A stretch of DNA of 64,000 bases from Saxidomus purpurata (GCA_022818135.1 JAFMSR010000007.1:24555846-24619845); one strand, 5' to 3'; shown: positions 1 to 11,519, counted from the first letter of the stretch. Numbers and translations are program-made. The notes: generated by a model not told the origin, from the letters alone.

Positions 1-330
1 GAAGAAACAATTGAACATCTTTTTTGGACATGTAGACATACTCAACATTTATGGAATCAGTTAAGCAACTTTTTAAATACAAAGTCTCAAAATTGTACTA
101 TCAAACGAGAAGACGCATATTTTGATATAATCGAAAAAAGAAGAAAATGCTATAAATTTTATGATAGTTATAATGAAAACTTACATTTTCCAAGCAAAAC
201 ACAGAGACATGTTGCCTAGTTTTGAAAGTTTTAAATCGTACCTGATGATAAGAATAACTATTGAAAAGGAAATAGCCTTAGTCAATGACAAACTAACAAA
301 GCATAATGAAAAATGGTCATTTTTGACTGA
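1..330 (+). mobile_element. LINE 3' fragment (zf-RVT-like end of a non-LTR retrotransposon)
   Basis: Frame 1 opens with EETIEHLFWTC followed by QHLWNQL. This matches the HLFW-C...W pattern of the reverse-transcriptase zinc-binding tail found at the C-terminus of many non-LTR elements. Stops and frameshifts appear after about 60 codons, so the copy is dead. The window starts inside it. A second piece of the same kind lies at 9280-9683 and reads EHLFWEC...HMWNRL. Confidence 0.6.
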
Positions 331-880
331 CTAAATCAAAAACAGTCAAAAAAATTACAAGAGTTTTTTTTACATCCTCTTCAGAAATGTTGTTGTTTTT
401 CATCTCATTCCATAAATTAAAACATGTGGAAACGTTCTGATCTATTCTCATTAACTCTTAAAAACTTCTTTGCTATTTTTTGCACCACATTAGTATATGT
501 GGCCTCTTTGACAAAAACATCACTTGACTTTATAAAAAATTGTTTCATGTACTTCAACGCACAAAAAAATTGAATATATACAACTATATAAATTATTTTG
601 ATATCTCGATAATGATATTATATGTTTTTGTGTACATGAATATCAGAAATAATAATAAAAAAAACAAACAAAAAACAACATCTCCCAAGCCCTTTGAAGC
701 ATTTTCATGTTCACCATTTCAAGATGATGAGCATAAATGTGTTTCTCGACTATCTTGGCTGGTTATGGTGAATGAGAAATGCCATTTCTCGTGACAATGC
801 GTGTTTGTGGGGACATTTAAATCATGTTCAGTGGTCTAGCCCTAGTTGGGATACATGTAACACAAGTTTTCTCTGAGTCA
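331..880. other. Intergenic, no gene seen
   Basis: AT-rich sequence with only short non-conserved ORFs and no recognisable protein, RNA or repeat structure. Confidence 0.5.
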
Positions 881-882
881 AG

Positions 883-1095
883 TGCCTCCGTGGCCGATGG
901 TTAAAGCCACCGACTTCAAATCATTGTAACCACTTATAGATTTAGGGTCATGGGTTCGAGCCCTGCCACCGAATATATCAGTTTCCTACAGAGAACAGGG
1001 CTTTAACACTAGATCTTCCTATGAACGATAACTAGTAAAAATAACAAAAATACCGTTGAAACGGGCGTTAAACTCCAACAACAACAACAACAATA
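883..1095 (+). mobile_element. tRNA-derived SINE (family 1, copy a)
   Basis: The head is tRNA-like, with a B-box-like GGGTTCGAGCCCTGCC near 953-968 after a degenerate A-box region. The body has CAGTTTCCTACAGAGAA, and the tail is AAACGGGCGTTAAACTCC followed by (CAA)n. Copies at 10320, 13084 and 41396 share head, body and tail. Cloverleaf pairing is poor, so it is not a functional tRNA gene. Confidence 0.6.
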
Positions 1096-1099
1096 TACA

Positions 1100-1940
1100 T
1101 GTACAGGTTCAAATTGTTCACTAAAGCTTTCGTAATATTCTATTTTCTAAGAGTATGAACGAGTGATAAAAGTTTTTCTCTCTGATAGTCACTTCAAGCA
1201 ATAAATAGTGCTAACGATCGAAACAATTTAAATGAATACACGGAAGGTGAAAAGTACCTTCACAACTCTACACAGACGAGAAAAATAAAAGGGAAAAGTA
1301 TATGTATTTATCACTACACAAACAAGTTAATAAACCGTAGGTCATGATGGTTTTAAGCGTTCATTACTTGATAAACTGATTTTAGCAGTGGTTTAACGTC
1401 TCAGCTCATCAATACAATAACTGGGCATAAATCACATAGGCACACACTATTAAAGTCCCACTGTAAAGGATCACATCATTATACAAGTATCTCTCACTTT
1501 ATCAAGAAAGATGTGTTACTGACAGAAATAACATTATTTGTATCAAAAACATTCTTAAATTTGCTTTTTAAATCGAAAAGTACATATTAGATACATAGCA
1601 CAGTATTTGATTTAATGATATTGCAAAAAATAAGAAAGGCTTTCTGGTAACTCAACTTTTTTTTTAAGAAACAACTTGAATACAAAAGAAAGGCACATGT
1701 CAACATTGTTTTGGAGTGAATAGAACATGGTTCTATCATTATCCTATTAAAAAATTTATGTTACTATATCAGTAAATTCAAAGTGATTCTGAGACTTTAA
1801 AATAAGTAGCTAATCGGGAACATGGGAATAACTCACGAAATACAAATTAAAACAGTATTAAAACTGTAAGTTTAAAAAATATACCTACAAAGGCTATACC
1901 TACAAAGCACACTGAATGTATATATTTCGTTGGAGTGGAC
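1100..1940. other. Intergenic with an interspersed repeat fragment
   Basis: No gene seen. The stretch at about 1615-1735 (GCTTTCTGG ... GTCAACATTGTTTTGGAGTG) recurs in reverse orientation at about 25858-25935, so it is an interspersed repeat of unknown class. Confidence 0.45.
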
Positions 1941-1942
1941 CC

Positions 1943-2100
1943 GCCATGGCGCAATGGTAGCGCGTTCGCCTCATAATCGAAGGACCTCGGGTTCGATCCC
2001 TACCATCGCAATGTCAGTAGTGTCCTTGGGCAAGACACAAATATGTCCACATTGCCTCTCGGTCTGGAATGAGTCTCGAGAGCGATTAATATAAGTTGTA
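1943..2100 (+). mobile_element. tRNA-Met-like SINE head
   Basis: GGCGCAATGGTAGCGCG and GGGTTCGATCCCTACC resemble A and B boxes around a CTCATAA anticodon loop (CAU). The acceptor and T stems do not pair properly and a non-tRNA body follows (TCCTTGGGCAAGACAC). This points to a SINE rather than a tRNA gene. Confidence 0.55.
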
Positions 2101-2124
2101 AATCGAGAAGAAAAAAAAATTAGT

Positions 2125-2440
2125 ATAAACTAATATATCGTTTCATTCTCGTTTCATTCTCGTGTGTACGCATTTTATTATAGCACGTGCGTGTTTCATT
2201 CTTGTATGTACGCATTTTATTATAGCACGTAGCGCGTTTCATTCTCGTATGTACGCATTTTATTATAGCACTCGGCGTTTCATTCTCGTATGCACGCGTT
2301 TATTTCTCGTACGTGTGCGCTTTATTCTCGCACGTACGCGTTTGTTTCTCGAAAGTGCGCGTTTTATTCTCGCATGTAAAGGTTTATTCTCACACGTACA
2401 CGTTTAGTTCTCGTACGTACGCGTTTATTTACTCCTTTTT
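2125..2440. repeat. Degenerate tandem repeat (about 25-35 bp)
   Basis: Repeated variants of TTTCATTCTCGTATGTACGC and TTTATTCTCGCACGTACGCG, at least eight times, with spacing that shortens along the array. The early units also carry ATTTTATTATAGCAC. It is CpG-rich compared with its surroundings. The ORF through it is a low-complexity by-product. Confidence 0.6.
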
Positions 2441-2444
2441 ATTT

Positions 2445-3285
2445 GACCATTATCGGCTTTCGTAGTAAAATATCAAACTTTTAGAATTAAAAAAAAAATA
2501 GAATTCAAATACCTAAAATAAGGTTATTGCTGTTCTGTCACTATTACTGAAGTGAGGTAAATACGGTCTTTTTGGTCTGTATAAGACACTGTTTGAACTG
2601 AGTGATGTTTCTTAATGAATCTGCTGAAAGTGTAGTGTTGACATTGTCTTACTGGCATTTCATAAGTGTGAAGTGTGGCTAGTTAATTGCCATCAGGACA
2701 GCTTAGGTGTGAATAAACCTCCGACGGGAAGTCTCTTGAAGGGGTCCGACTGCTTTGATAGCCAATATCCCGTTTTATCTGTCAGGCTCTTAGACTTTTT
2801 ATTATTAGGTATGAACCATTAACTCTCTTCTTAAAATAGACTGCCATTCACGGTTTATGTGTATATAGTGTCCTCCTGTTTTATGAATGATATGATATTC
2901 TTGAAAAAGACTCTATCCATGGCTGCAGGTGTGGATTGGAATGTATCTTATTCATTCGCCGGCCCAACTTTTAATAATATTAATTGTTCATCATTTGCAG
3001 ACCATTTACCTGTTGCATCACGTTGCGTCACTACATCGATGTTCAAGGGTCAAGACATGAACAATTCACATATATTTGACATTGTAAAGTAACCATGGTA
3101 TTACTGAACTATCTGTACATGACGTACGACGTTTCTAATCTAGTAACTCTGTTAAGTATCTTTAACCATTACTTCAGGTTCAGAGAACTTGTTACGCATT
3201 CAGTGTAAACTATGACAACGGATCTTAGATAGAAAACAAATAGTTCTGGAAATTTATCGATTCTTTCATTTCTTTCTGTTTGCAG
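2445..3285. other. Upstream region or 5' intron of the GPCR gene
   Basis: No coding sequence recognised. The end of the stretch has a pyrimidine-rich tract and TTTGCAG at 3279-3285, a plausible 3' splice site 26 bp before the GPCR start codon. This suggests at least one upstream 5' UTR exon, not located here. Confidence 0.4.
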
Positions 3286-3311
3286 AACAATGTCCAGCTT
3301 TTAAAATCACC

Positions 3312-4736
3312 ATGACAACGGAAATTCTAAATACAACAATCGGGACAGTGGAATATAATACATCAATACCAGATATCACTGGATCACTGGTCTGGTCTAT
3401 GCCATTCGTCGCAACAGTGATCACTATAATCTACTTATCACTGAATGCTCTAATCGGGGTGTCAGCAAACTGCCTGCTTATCATTATAATTAACCATTCA
3501 CCGACGCTGAAAACGCCGGCAAACAGTCATTTGATAAACATTTGTGCAAATAATTTAGTGCTTTGCCTTTGTATGCTACTTTCTCTATTATCTATATTGC
3601 TTCCAGTGGATTTGAACAACAATGTGAATATTCTCACGGGATTTCACGTCTTCTTAATATCAAATTGTTTGTTCCAATACTGGGGAACATTTGCATCTAT
3701 TGCATACTACAGATCAAGAATTATCAGAAGCCCGTCTTTGTCTCTCAGACGGCGACGCCAAATCATCACGCGGTGTCTCGCGACGTCCTGGGCGACGTCA
3801 CTGCTAGTCAGTCTCATGGTGTGTCTTTCTCACATTGAACATGACGTATATGCCTGTATGACGCTTAACCCTTTTCAGAAAGAGTTTCTGGTATGCGGAA
3901 AACAACAAAAGTATTCTGCTCAGAGACTTAGCATAGTGGTGATAAGTATATTAGTATTCTGTCTCATGCTGGCAATTATTGTGACGTCATACCAAAAAGT
4001 ATTCAAAGTTCTAAATAAAGGAAACCCTTTCGGTAAAAACAGAGTGTCTCCGACTCCAAGATCATTCAGCCTACCGTCTGACACGGAAATTGACACAAGT
4101 TGCCGGGAGACGACTCAGATTTGTGGAATACAAAACGGACAATCCGACAAAGCTGTTTATACTATATCAAGAAGGGACATAAAAACTGAGAGTGACTTCG
4201 TCGTGCACTATCAGCGGGACGACAGTATAACAATGCTAACGTTTGAAGACATTATTGCCCTAGAAAATCCGATTCTTGCGACGCAAATGCGAAGGCAAAT
4301 ACTTCAAAAACGTCCAGTACAATTAACCCGCAGTACAGTGAGTAATAGTTCGGTAAAATCGAAGGGGCAAGAGTTTACGGACATTTCTACCAGTGCTGAT
4401 TTACAGAGGTTTCAAAACTTTACAAACAATTCCGCTTTGAGGAAACACTTTCTTAGACGAGATCGTGCCGGATTTCACAGTGTAACAAGGAACAGCTTGG
4501 TGATGCTCGCGTCTTTTATCGTCTGCTCACTGCCAATGTTCGTCTGCATGGTACCACACGTGCTTTCGCATAACAAAGAAAGTCACAGGGTGCTTATATT
4601 GTTATTTACAAAACTGGCTTTCTTTTTAAATGCGCCTATATTACCACTTTGGTACCTCATACAGAATAAGCGCGTACGGAAATGCTTGTTTAGAGTGTTT
4701 GATTCTTTGTGTCTCAAACTGGACATGCGACATTAG
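3312..4736 (+). CDS. Orphan rhodopsin-like (class A) G-protein-coupled receptor
   Basis: 474 residues with an intact single coding exon. The N-terminus carries N-glycosylation sequons NTT (7-9) and NTS (16-18). Seven hydrophobic segments fit 7TM topology: TM1 about 30-60, with ANC at 52-54 in place of GN; TM2 72-97; TM3 105-133; TM4 152-173, with W160; TM5 206-230; TM6 393-420; TM7 430-450. The class A motifs are altered: TM3 ends YYRSR instead of DRY, TM6 has CSLP (405-408) instead of CWLP, and TM7 has NAPILPLWY (440-448) instead of NPxxY. A Cys near helix 8 could be palmitoylated. Intracellular loop 3 is very long, about 160 residues, rich in Ser/Thr and basic residues. The start ATG is the first in frame after a likely 3' splice site at 3284-3285. 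It is probably a plasma-membrane receptor. Ligand and G protein are unknown, and I do not recognise a named subfamily. Confidence 0.85.
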   Translation: MTTEILNTTIGTVEYNTSIPDITGSLVWSMPFVATVITIIYLSLNALIGVSANCLLIIIINHSPTLKTPANSHLINICANNLVLCLCMLLSLLSILLPVDLNNNVNILTGFHVFLISNCLFQYWGTFASIAYYRSRIIRSPSLSLRRRRQIITRCLATSWATSLLVSLMVCLSHIEHDVYACMTLNPFQKEFLVCGKQQKYSAQRLSIVVISILVFCLMLAIIVTSYQKVFKVLNKGNPFGKNRVSPTPRSFSLPSDTEIDTSCRETTQICGIQNGQSDKAVYTISRRDIKTESDFVVHYQRDDSITMLTFEDIIALENPILATQMRRQILQKRPVQLTRSTVSNSSVKSKGQEFTDISTSADLQRFQNFTNNSALRKHFLRRDRAGFHSVTRNSLVMLASFIVCSLPMFVCMVPHVLSHNKESHRVLILLFTKLAFFLNAPILPLWYLIQNKRVRKCLFRVFDSLCLKLDMRH

Positions 4737-4739
4737 TAC

Positions 4740-5325
4740 GCAGACTTGAATTTTGTTTTAGTCTTTTTTTCTACAAAGTGATAGCTAACTAGCTGGCATG
4801 ATATTGGCTAGCTAATTTATGTACAGTTGTGCATGTGTATGTTGTGACCTCAATTAAGCGGTCACCTAGCTGTATTGAGCATACCACCTTTTATCTTTTA
4901 TCTTAGATACACCTGAATGAATTTGACGAATATCCCATGCAGATTTGTATATATTATATATAGATATCACTAAAGTAGTAAATATATATGTATTTAAATA
5001 ACAGGAATTCTGTTTTGCCAAAATAATTCAAATTCTTAAAGGACATAATGGTAGAAAAATATGTTAGATACAAGTTATAGCATGGCAATAGTATCAGAGG
5101 GACTAAAATCCTTTTGTTTATTCGAAAAAGATTGAAAAAGGCTCGTTTTTGTTTATTTGAGGTTTTAGCACATGTAAATTACAGCTTAAACTACGCGGAC
5201 CCATTATTTTCGTTATATATCTTCTTAGACCTGAATGTCATTTTAGCAGTTCTCTGGATAATTTTCTGGTTGATTATAAGTACCCTATATCGGTCAAATA
5301 CTGCCGATTTATGGACTACATCTGC
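4740..5325. other. GPCR 3' flank, no gene seen
   Basis: AT-rich sequence likely to contain the GPCR 3' UTR. I saw no coding signal in it. Confidence 0.4.
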
Positions 5326-5328
5326 ATA

Positions 5329-5506
5329 CAGTCAAATCTGTGTTAAAGACCACCTCCGAATAGAGACCACATGTGAATAAAGACCAGCAGGGAGATCACC
5401 GTGCACTATTCATATATAGTAGACAAACATGTGAATAAAGACCACCTGCAAACAAAGACCACATTTGTAGCTTCCTAATAGTGGTCTTTGTTCACAGGTT
5501 TGACTC
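5329..5506. mobile_element. MITE, TIR CAGTCAAACCTGTGTTAAAGACC (family A, copy 1)
   Basis: About 178 bp with inverted ends: CAGTCAAATCTGTGTTAAAG on the left and CTTTGTTCACAGGTTTGACT on the right, flanked on the left by TA. The internal GAATAAAGACCA motif repeats. The second copy at 53981-54170 has the same ends and body. TA flanks and CAGT termini suggest a non-autonomous pogo/Tc1-mariner element (inference). Confidence 0.7.
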
Positions 5507-5519
5507 TATATATTTCGCA

Positions 5520-6000
5520 CTTAAACTTCTACATGCCAATTTTTAAAATATCTTTGCACAATTGCTGCCCATAGCACATCCCTGTGTCCGGGGTGTACAT
5601 ACATAAATTCTGAATGCATGGTTTAGTTTTTTCAAATAACTCCACACAGCAGCTACCTATAACACAGGGTTGTGTCATACGCCACACCCAAGTGGCTGTC
5701 TTCAAGGTCAATGTCATATTCATGCTCAAAACTTCTTACATAGGCTTATATAGAAAGAGTCTAGGCAATAACTTCTATATGCATGGACACGTTTTAAATA
5801 GCTCCACAAAGTTAGTGCCCGTGCCATTCACCACCGCCAGGGTCAAGGTAGGTAACATACGGGGTCAAACGCAACGAAACGATTTTTTTTAACTCGTTCA
5901 CGGATTTACGTGAAACTTGGGTGAATTTTTTATCTCACTTAAACGACACCCATAACCTATGTCACAACTGCGGCAGTTCAAGGTCAAGGACGACCGGTAC
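5520..6000. repeat. Interspersed repeat with GGTCAAGG motifs
   Basis: Blocks such as CAAGTGGCTGTCTTCAAGGTCA, GCCAGGGTCAAGG and GGCAGTTCAAGGTCAAGG recur at spacings of about 130-170 bp. They are separated by phrases typical of abundant molluscan interspersed repeats (TGAAACTTGGGT). Short ORFs on both strands inside it are not conserved. Confidence 0.4.
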
Positions 6001-6404
6001 TAGACTCCGAAATTCCACAAGGAGCTGCCAACCTTATAATACAAGTCAGTGAAACAAGAGCTCATTTATATCGTACATATTTATATAACCTTTACGTGAA
6101 CTGTGTCCGCGCTTCAAGCGTACCGGAATCGTGACAACGGTAGCTGCCGAGGAAGGTTCAGTTACTTGTTTATCTATAGTAAATGTTCAACTATTGGTTT
6201 AAGTACAAACACTGATATCTGTTTACGTAAACAGTTTGACATTTAGTGAGTTGGAAAGTCAGAAGTATGAAACCATGGAAACCAGACCGTTAAAATGGGA
6301 ACAGAGCAAACACAGAACGTGCTATAAAACTTGTTGAATCAAAGGGATTTTTAGGTGCAAAGTTCAAGTATGTTTGAGGTCTCATTCGAAAAGCTAAAAG
6401 TCGT

Positions 6405-6480
6405 GTCAGCGGAGGAGCGTCGGACCCACGATCCATAGATTTCCAGTCAAGCGCGTTACCACTAGATTACAGATCCGCTC
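6405..6480 (-). mobile_element. Degenerate tRNA-like sequence or SINE head
   Basis: On the minus strand, GGAGCGGATCTGTAATCTAG then TGGTAACGCGC resembles a tRNA 5' half, and a CGTGGGTCCGACGCTCC segment resembles the 3' half with acceptor complementarity GGAGCG/CGCTCC. The anticodon stem does not pair, so a functional tRNA is unlikely. Confidence 0.4.
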
Positions 6481-6602
6481 CTACAAATCGCCTCACGATA
6501 TAACTGCCATTTTTTTTTATTAGCGACATTACTCCTACAAGCTGCTGCGACTTGATAACGTAAGGATATGTACATGAACCTCATATCAGCTGTGTGCACT
6601 AT

Positions 6603-6800
6603 AAGACACAGTGGTCTAGTGGTTACGACATTCGCTTAGTAACTGAAAGAGCCTGGGTTCAATCCTCGGGCCAGGCAACTTGAGATTTGTCCATGGACAA
6701 AACTTTAGATGTAGCACGTACGTCGGTCCACTAAACTGTAACTGGGTACCAGGAATAAAATTACAGGCTGATTCAGACTGTCAAACCACCATGCCAAGTT
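6603..6800 (+). mobile_element. tRNA-derived SINE
   Basis: The A-box-like CAGTGGTCTAGTGGTTACGA and B-box-like CTGGGTTCAATCCTCGG are followed by a body with ACTGTAACTGGGTACCAGGA. It is not the same body as the family-1 SINEs. Confidence 0.55.
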
Positions 6801-7925
6801 TGGATTGAATTATGTTAATATTAAGCGATAACAATGCGCAAGTAGCCAAATAAACATCAATCCAACTCAACAAATTAGTAGCGTGAATCAGCAACTACAT
6901 TGTATATACCATAATGATTTTAAACAAAAAGCCTTACGCTCCAACCACTTTTTAATGGGATTCCATTAAAATTTGATTTGACAGACAGTCAGACAGACAG
7001 ACGGACAAGCAACCATTGCAAAACAATTGTGTCTACGATATGCGGAACCTATATCTACCAGAGGCCATTGGTGTTTTTAATTGCTTAAATAAATGTAGTG
7101 CCATATACTTGTCTATCGACGGAAATCAATGGCTAGGTTTCCATAGTGACGAAATGTTTACAACGTTACTATCATTTTACTTGTATATTGATCTGGAGTT
7201 TTCCTTTTATAAAGGTAAGATTAATCTAGGTAGAATCGGGGAAAGGCTATAATTTAATGGACACGATGGGATTCCATAATCTATCCACAAAAGAATAAAA
7301 TGTCTGCTATGGTCACACCAAACTGATTGGTCGTTCTCTCATTTGCTTCACACATTTAAAGTAGAAACTTTTATGTCTTGCGGCGAGCACCTTAAAATAT
7401 ATCAAGTTGATATAATTATTTAGAAAAAATTAACCAATTGATATGTGCGGGTGTGTTTTCGTTATTTCAGTTGAAGACACATATTTCAGCTGCGTAGAGG
7501 TAAAATGCCTGATCAAATAGTTTTATCTTTTTAAGTTTAAAGTGGATGTGGCACTTTTTATGCATCGTTTTTTGCTTATTTATATTCCATGAGATCTGTT
7601 TTTCATATATACCTGCAGAAAGATGAAGAATTATATTACACGAATCTTGAAAGGTTCTTGTCTGGCCAAATTACACACAAATTTATTTAAGTTTCTTTAA
7701 TGTACGGGTTTACTGCATATGAATGAGTGCCTGGTAAATAATGTCGCACAGTAAAAGTTTGCACGGGCTGTATTTGTTTGCAAATTCCTACTCATTTTTG
7801 TGATATCATAAAAGATTGTTAAGTAGAAATAGTACATAAGTAAGTAAAACAACACGTGCTTCAATCTTAAATAAGTACTAAATTTTAAAGGTACAGTACT
7901 ACAGTACATTTACATATATCAACAG
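6800..7925. other. Intergenic, no gene seen
   Basis: A short GACAGACAGACGGACA tract lies near 6980-7008. Otherwise it is AT-rich unannotated sequence. Confidence 0.4.
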
Positions 7926-7934
7926 TAAATCTAA

Positions 7935-8440
7935 AACATTCTTCTACAAAGAATGGTTAGAAAAAGGTATAAAATACCTGCAGCATATGTTTGATTACAG
8001 AGTAAATAAATTCTACTCCTTTATATAGCCTCAAGTTTATAACTTGGAAGGCAAAGAAATTTTGAAATATATAGAGCTAATAAATTGTATTCCACGAAAT
8101 ATAAAAATCAAAATCTTAGAGGAAGGTATGAAATGCAATATAGAGGAGTCACCTTTTAAAAAATTGTGTATATCAAAATCGCCAAACAGATACCTGTATG
8201 AGATAGAGAAATGCAAAAAAAATCCAACTATAAACAATGAATTTAAATGGACAGAAATATTAAGTAACAAGGGAATTCAGTGGAAAATGTTTTATTTGCA
8301 AGCAATAAAGACGACTATTGATACAAAGATAAGAGCGTCTCAATACAAATTCATCATGAAACTCATTCCTACAAACAAATATCTTCAAAAGATTAAGCAA
8401 ACAAACTCAAATTATGCTTTAATTGAGTTCCCTCAAACGA
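7935..8440 (+). mobile_element. LINE fragment (C-terminal RT region), 5' piece
   Basis: The frame from 7935 reads FFYKEWLEKGIKYLQ, then one stop, then 8044-8457 with the segment KIRASQYKFIMKLIPTNKYL. The pattern W...K...DTK.R.FQYK..H...PTN..L is typical of the region after the RT domain in Tx1/L1-type elements. The copy is interrupted by stop codons, and its zinc-binding continuation appears to be 840 bp further on, at 9280. Confidence 0.6.
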
Positions 8441-9279
8441 GCATAAACCATTTATAACCTATATTTTCGCTGCCATGTGTCTTCCTAAACCCTATACCTA
8501 TATTAGGGATTAATAAAGACAAAACACTTTTTTCAAGGGATGAGGCCCGTCAGCCAACTGTCAAGTTTATTTTCGCAAACGCTACACATACTTGTACATT
8601 TGTTCAATCTTAGCTACAACCAGTATATCAAAAATGTATTGATCGCCAAAAATAACATTAATCAATACCAGAAGCGTAATTGGACTGTAAACATGCGCAA
8701 TGGTTTGCATGATGAAAAAAGAAATTTGATGCCAAAGTCAGGTAAATGCTGCGAGCGGGCTACCCAACCCTACTCCGTCGTGGGAGGGGGAGGTAGGAGA
8801 ATCCATGCTCAAGACCAGCGAAGACCTCTCAAGTCCCCTGACATACCCGAAAAACTTTAATGCCGAAAATTAGACGAACATGCATAAACACATCCTCGAT
8901 TAATGAGGAAATATGAAACGACTTACAGAACACATCGTGCGTAGTTCATGAAATAATCCTCGTTAAAACAGTATTTACATGCTTTTCATACATATCATAA
9001 TCACTTGTAAGACATGAATTGCAAATAAAAATTTGTAATGCGCAGCACTTTGAAAATGAAAACTTCGGCTCGGAGGACGTCTTAAACAATCTATCAGCGG
9101 TAATGTCTGAAAACATTAAAATAATTGTCATAACAGAACATATGGCACATAAAACGTTTTGAAAAATTTGAGTGTAAACAATCTGGCGACGAACCTTTGA
9201 ATGGTTCTTCAATACACATTACACACTAAATCAACTACCATCACGTGGTTTTTACCCCGCCTGTTATGCATGAGCACAT
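8441..9279. mobile_element. Probable insertion splitting a LINE copy
   Basis: This segment separates two consecutive parts of one LINE reading frame (PTNKYLQKI... before it, CDLC...HLFWEC after it). No terminal inverted repeat was found by eye. It contains short ORFs only. Confidence 0.35.
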
Positions 9280-9690
9280 TCTTAAGGTAGCTCCAACCCG
9301 ATAATAAATTCGCTCTATGTGATTTATGCACCATGAACGTAGAAGACCAGGAACACTTATTTTGGGAATGCATTCATGTACAACACATGTGGAATAGATT
9401 GAATAATCTTTTAAGAACTAAAAACATTATTGTAAATTTTAATTTAGAAACAATTAGCTTAGGTTTATGGAATGCAAAAGGAAATAACAATGTAGACAAC
9501 TTTCTAATAATGTTAATGAAATCATATATTTTCATAACAAAATGCACAAAGGGTATGCCAAACTTTGAAATGTTTGTGTTATGTATGAAGGAACGAATAA
9601 AAATAGAAAGAGAAATTGCTATCTTTAATTATGAAATAGCAAATCACATTTGCAAAATGGTCATCGTTCAAATAATGTTTTAGTGAACAA
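9280..9690 (+). mobile_element. LINE fragment (zf-RVT tail), 3' piece
   Basis: Reads FALCDLCTMNVEDQEHLFWEC, then HMWNRLNNLL, continuing open to 9683. The CxxC...H...C spacing matches an RT zinc-binding domain. The open stretch ends in the typical MKERIKIEREIAI segment, also seen decayed near 230-300. Confidence 0.65.
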
Positions 9691-10319
9691 ATTAGCTTTA
9701 AAACTACAATGAAGAGAGCAAATCTTACAAAACATTGTATTACCCTACAGGAGTCACAGTTTTGTTAGGAACGACCACGAACACCATTTTTTCTATTATT
9801 TTATCTTTTACCTTTCGTGGTCTATCTCTCTTTTTGTAATACATCATAACTTCACAAAAACATTTTTTGATAATAGAATACATGCACATGATGGAATGAG
9901 AGTTGTACAATTACATGTACATATGGAACTGTACAAGATTGAAAAATGTGGATATGTTGATAACATATGTATGTAATGTATATGTATGGTAACATTTAGA
10001 AATAAAATACATAACAAAAAATATATAATCAGTTTATTTACATTCTGTCTGAAAATACAAACCACTAAATAAGAATAAATGAATTTACCGATGGAGACCT
10101 AATTGTGTCCTATTTACTCTTAAACAATGTCATCGCATGCCATTCGTTCGTTTTTGCGTCACTTCTTTACGAATAACAATTGTCAGAAAGCATGTTTGCA
10201 CTGTTTTTATAACACACATCTTCTATCTTAAAAGCAAAACAGGAATGGTTTTTGAATAAACAACGGTCTATTTTGCCGATGCGACATCTTCCGTCTGTAA
10301 GGGGGGGAGGGGGGGAGAG
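9691..10319. other. Intergenic, no gene seen
   Basis: AT-rich. A G-rich run (GGGGGGGAGGGGGGG) lies at about 10301-10315. No gene recognised. Confidence 0.4.
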
Positions 10320-10560
10320 AAGTGGTTACGAGTAGTTTACTTGACACCACTATAACCTTTCATTGATTGAGGGTCATGGGTTCGAGAGCCATGCTACCGG
10401 CTATGTCTCATAATGTGAAAAATATAGCAGTTTCTTAACGAGGATAGAAGTCTAGCACTTGTTCTTTTTAGGAAAGATTGTCCGGTAAACTGTCCGTATG
10501 CTAAAATGATCAAAAATACGGTTGGAATGGGCGCTTAACTCTTACCACAACGATAAGACA
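10320..10560 (+). mobile_element. tRNA-derived SINE (family 1, copy b)
   Basis: GGGTCATGGGTTCGAG, the CAGTTTCTTAACGAGGATAG body and a TTGGAATGGGCGCTTAACTC tail match the copy at 883-1095. Confidence 0.6.
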
Positions 10561-10564
10561 TCCA

Positions 10565-11395
10565 AAGTCATCAAAAGCATGCCTCTGTACATGTATATCA
10601 AAGTTATGCAACACTTTAAAATGGACATGCTATACATCATAGTCAAGTAAGAAAATAAAAAAATACAATGAATACTTTCAAATTTCTGTTATTAGCAGAT
10701 CTTAGTAGAAGTGTAAATATGTAGATTTGAATTGTTCACAAGGATAGTCCAAAAAAGATTTCAACTGTATTCAATGGAAATAACTGTTATACATATTCGT
10801 TTACTTTAAGTTAAACTTAGGTTTCAACATTCTTTTTTCTCAGAGTTAAAACCAATGCCAAATGATTTTCTGAAACTTTGATTATGATGGTTAGTTTGAA
10901 GGGTAATATCACTTTAATTAAATTGTAGATCTCAAGTATTTATTATCATTGAAGTATTAGACCAGTACATGTTTATTGATTGAACTGTATAAAGCTTTCT
11001 TTCTTGCTGACCTTCATTTGGAGGTGGTCTTTTACACAGGTCTGACTAAACAACTATGGTCACGTGTTTTTCACTTATTTCAAGTTTATTTCTGCCGTTT
11101 ACAGTACCGATGATGGCTTATCGCTTTACTACCGTTCCTATGTCATCATACCACACTCGCAGTCCCACACATTCAACAGGCTGTAGCCAACGCAGAATGA
11201 AAAAGTAACTGTAAACCAGTGAATTTTCAGAGCATTAGATAGGCGGATATTTTGCGACTTCATCTTAATAAACAACAAAACAAGACAACGAACGTCAATT
11301 TTCATTTCTGAAACAAGGAAAACTAATCTGTATATTTTATTGTGCGATGGAATGTGGAGTCTATGAAAATAGCGAAAATTACTGACATGGTTTAC
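10565..11395. other. Intergenic, no gene seen
   Basis: No coding or structural signal recognised. Confidence 0.4.
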
Positions 11396-11402
11396 AGTAT
11401 TC

Positions 11403-11518
11403 TTGTGTTATTTGTGGTTGTAATTGTTATCATTGTTATTGTTATCATTGTTATTGTTATCATTATTATTGTTATCATTGTTATTGTTATCATTATTATT
11501 GTTATCATTGTTATCAAC
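11403..11518. repeat. Microsatellite, (GTTATCATTGTTATT)n-like
   Basis: A low-complexity run alternates GTTATCATTGTTATT and GTTATCATTATTATT. The ORF here (poly Ile/Val) is a by-product. Confidence 0.8.
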
Positions 11519-11519
11519 T

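Noticed and set aside
1943..2010. Functional tRNA-Met gene
   Set aside because: Acceptor and T stems do not pair, and a SINE-like body follows.
2859..3092. 77-codon ORF upstream of the GPCR as an exon
   Set aside because: No homology, no splice context that fits, and no link to the receptor frame.
6405..6480. Functional tRNA-Ser gene on the minus strand
   Set aside because: The anticodon stem does not pair, despite an acceptor-like match.
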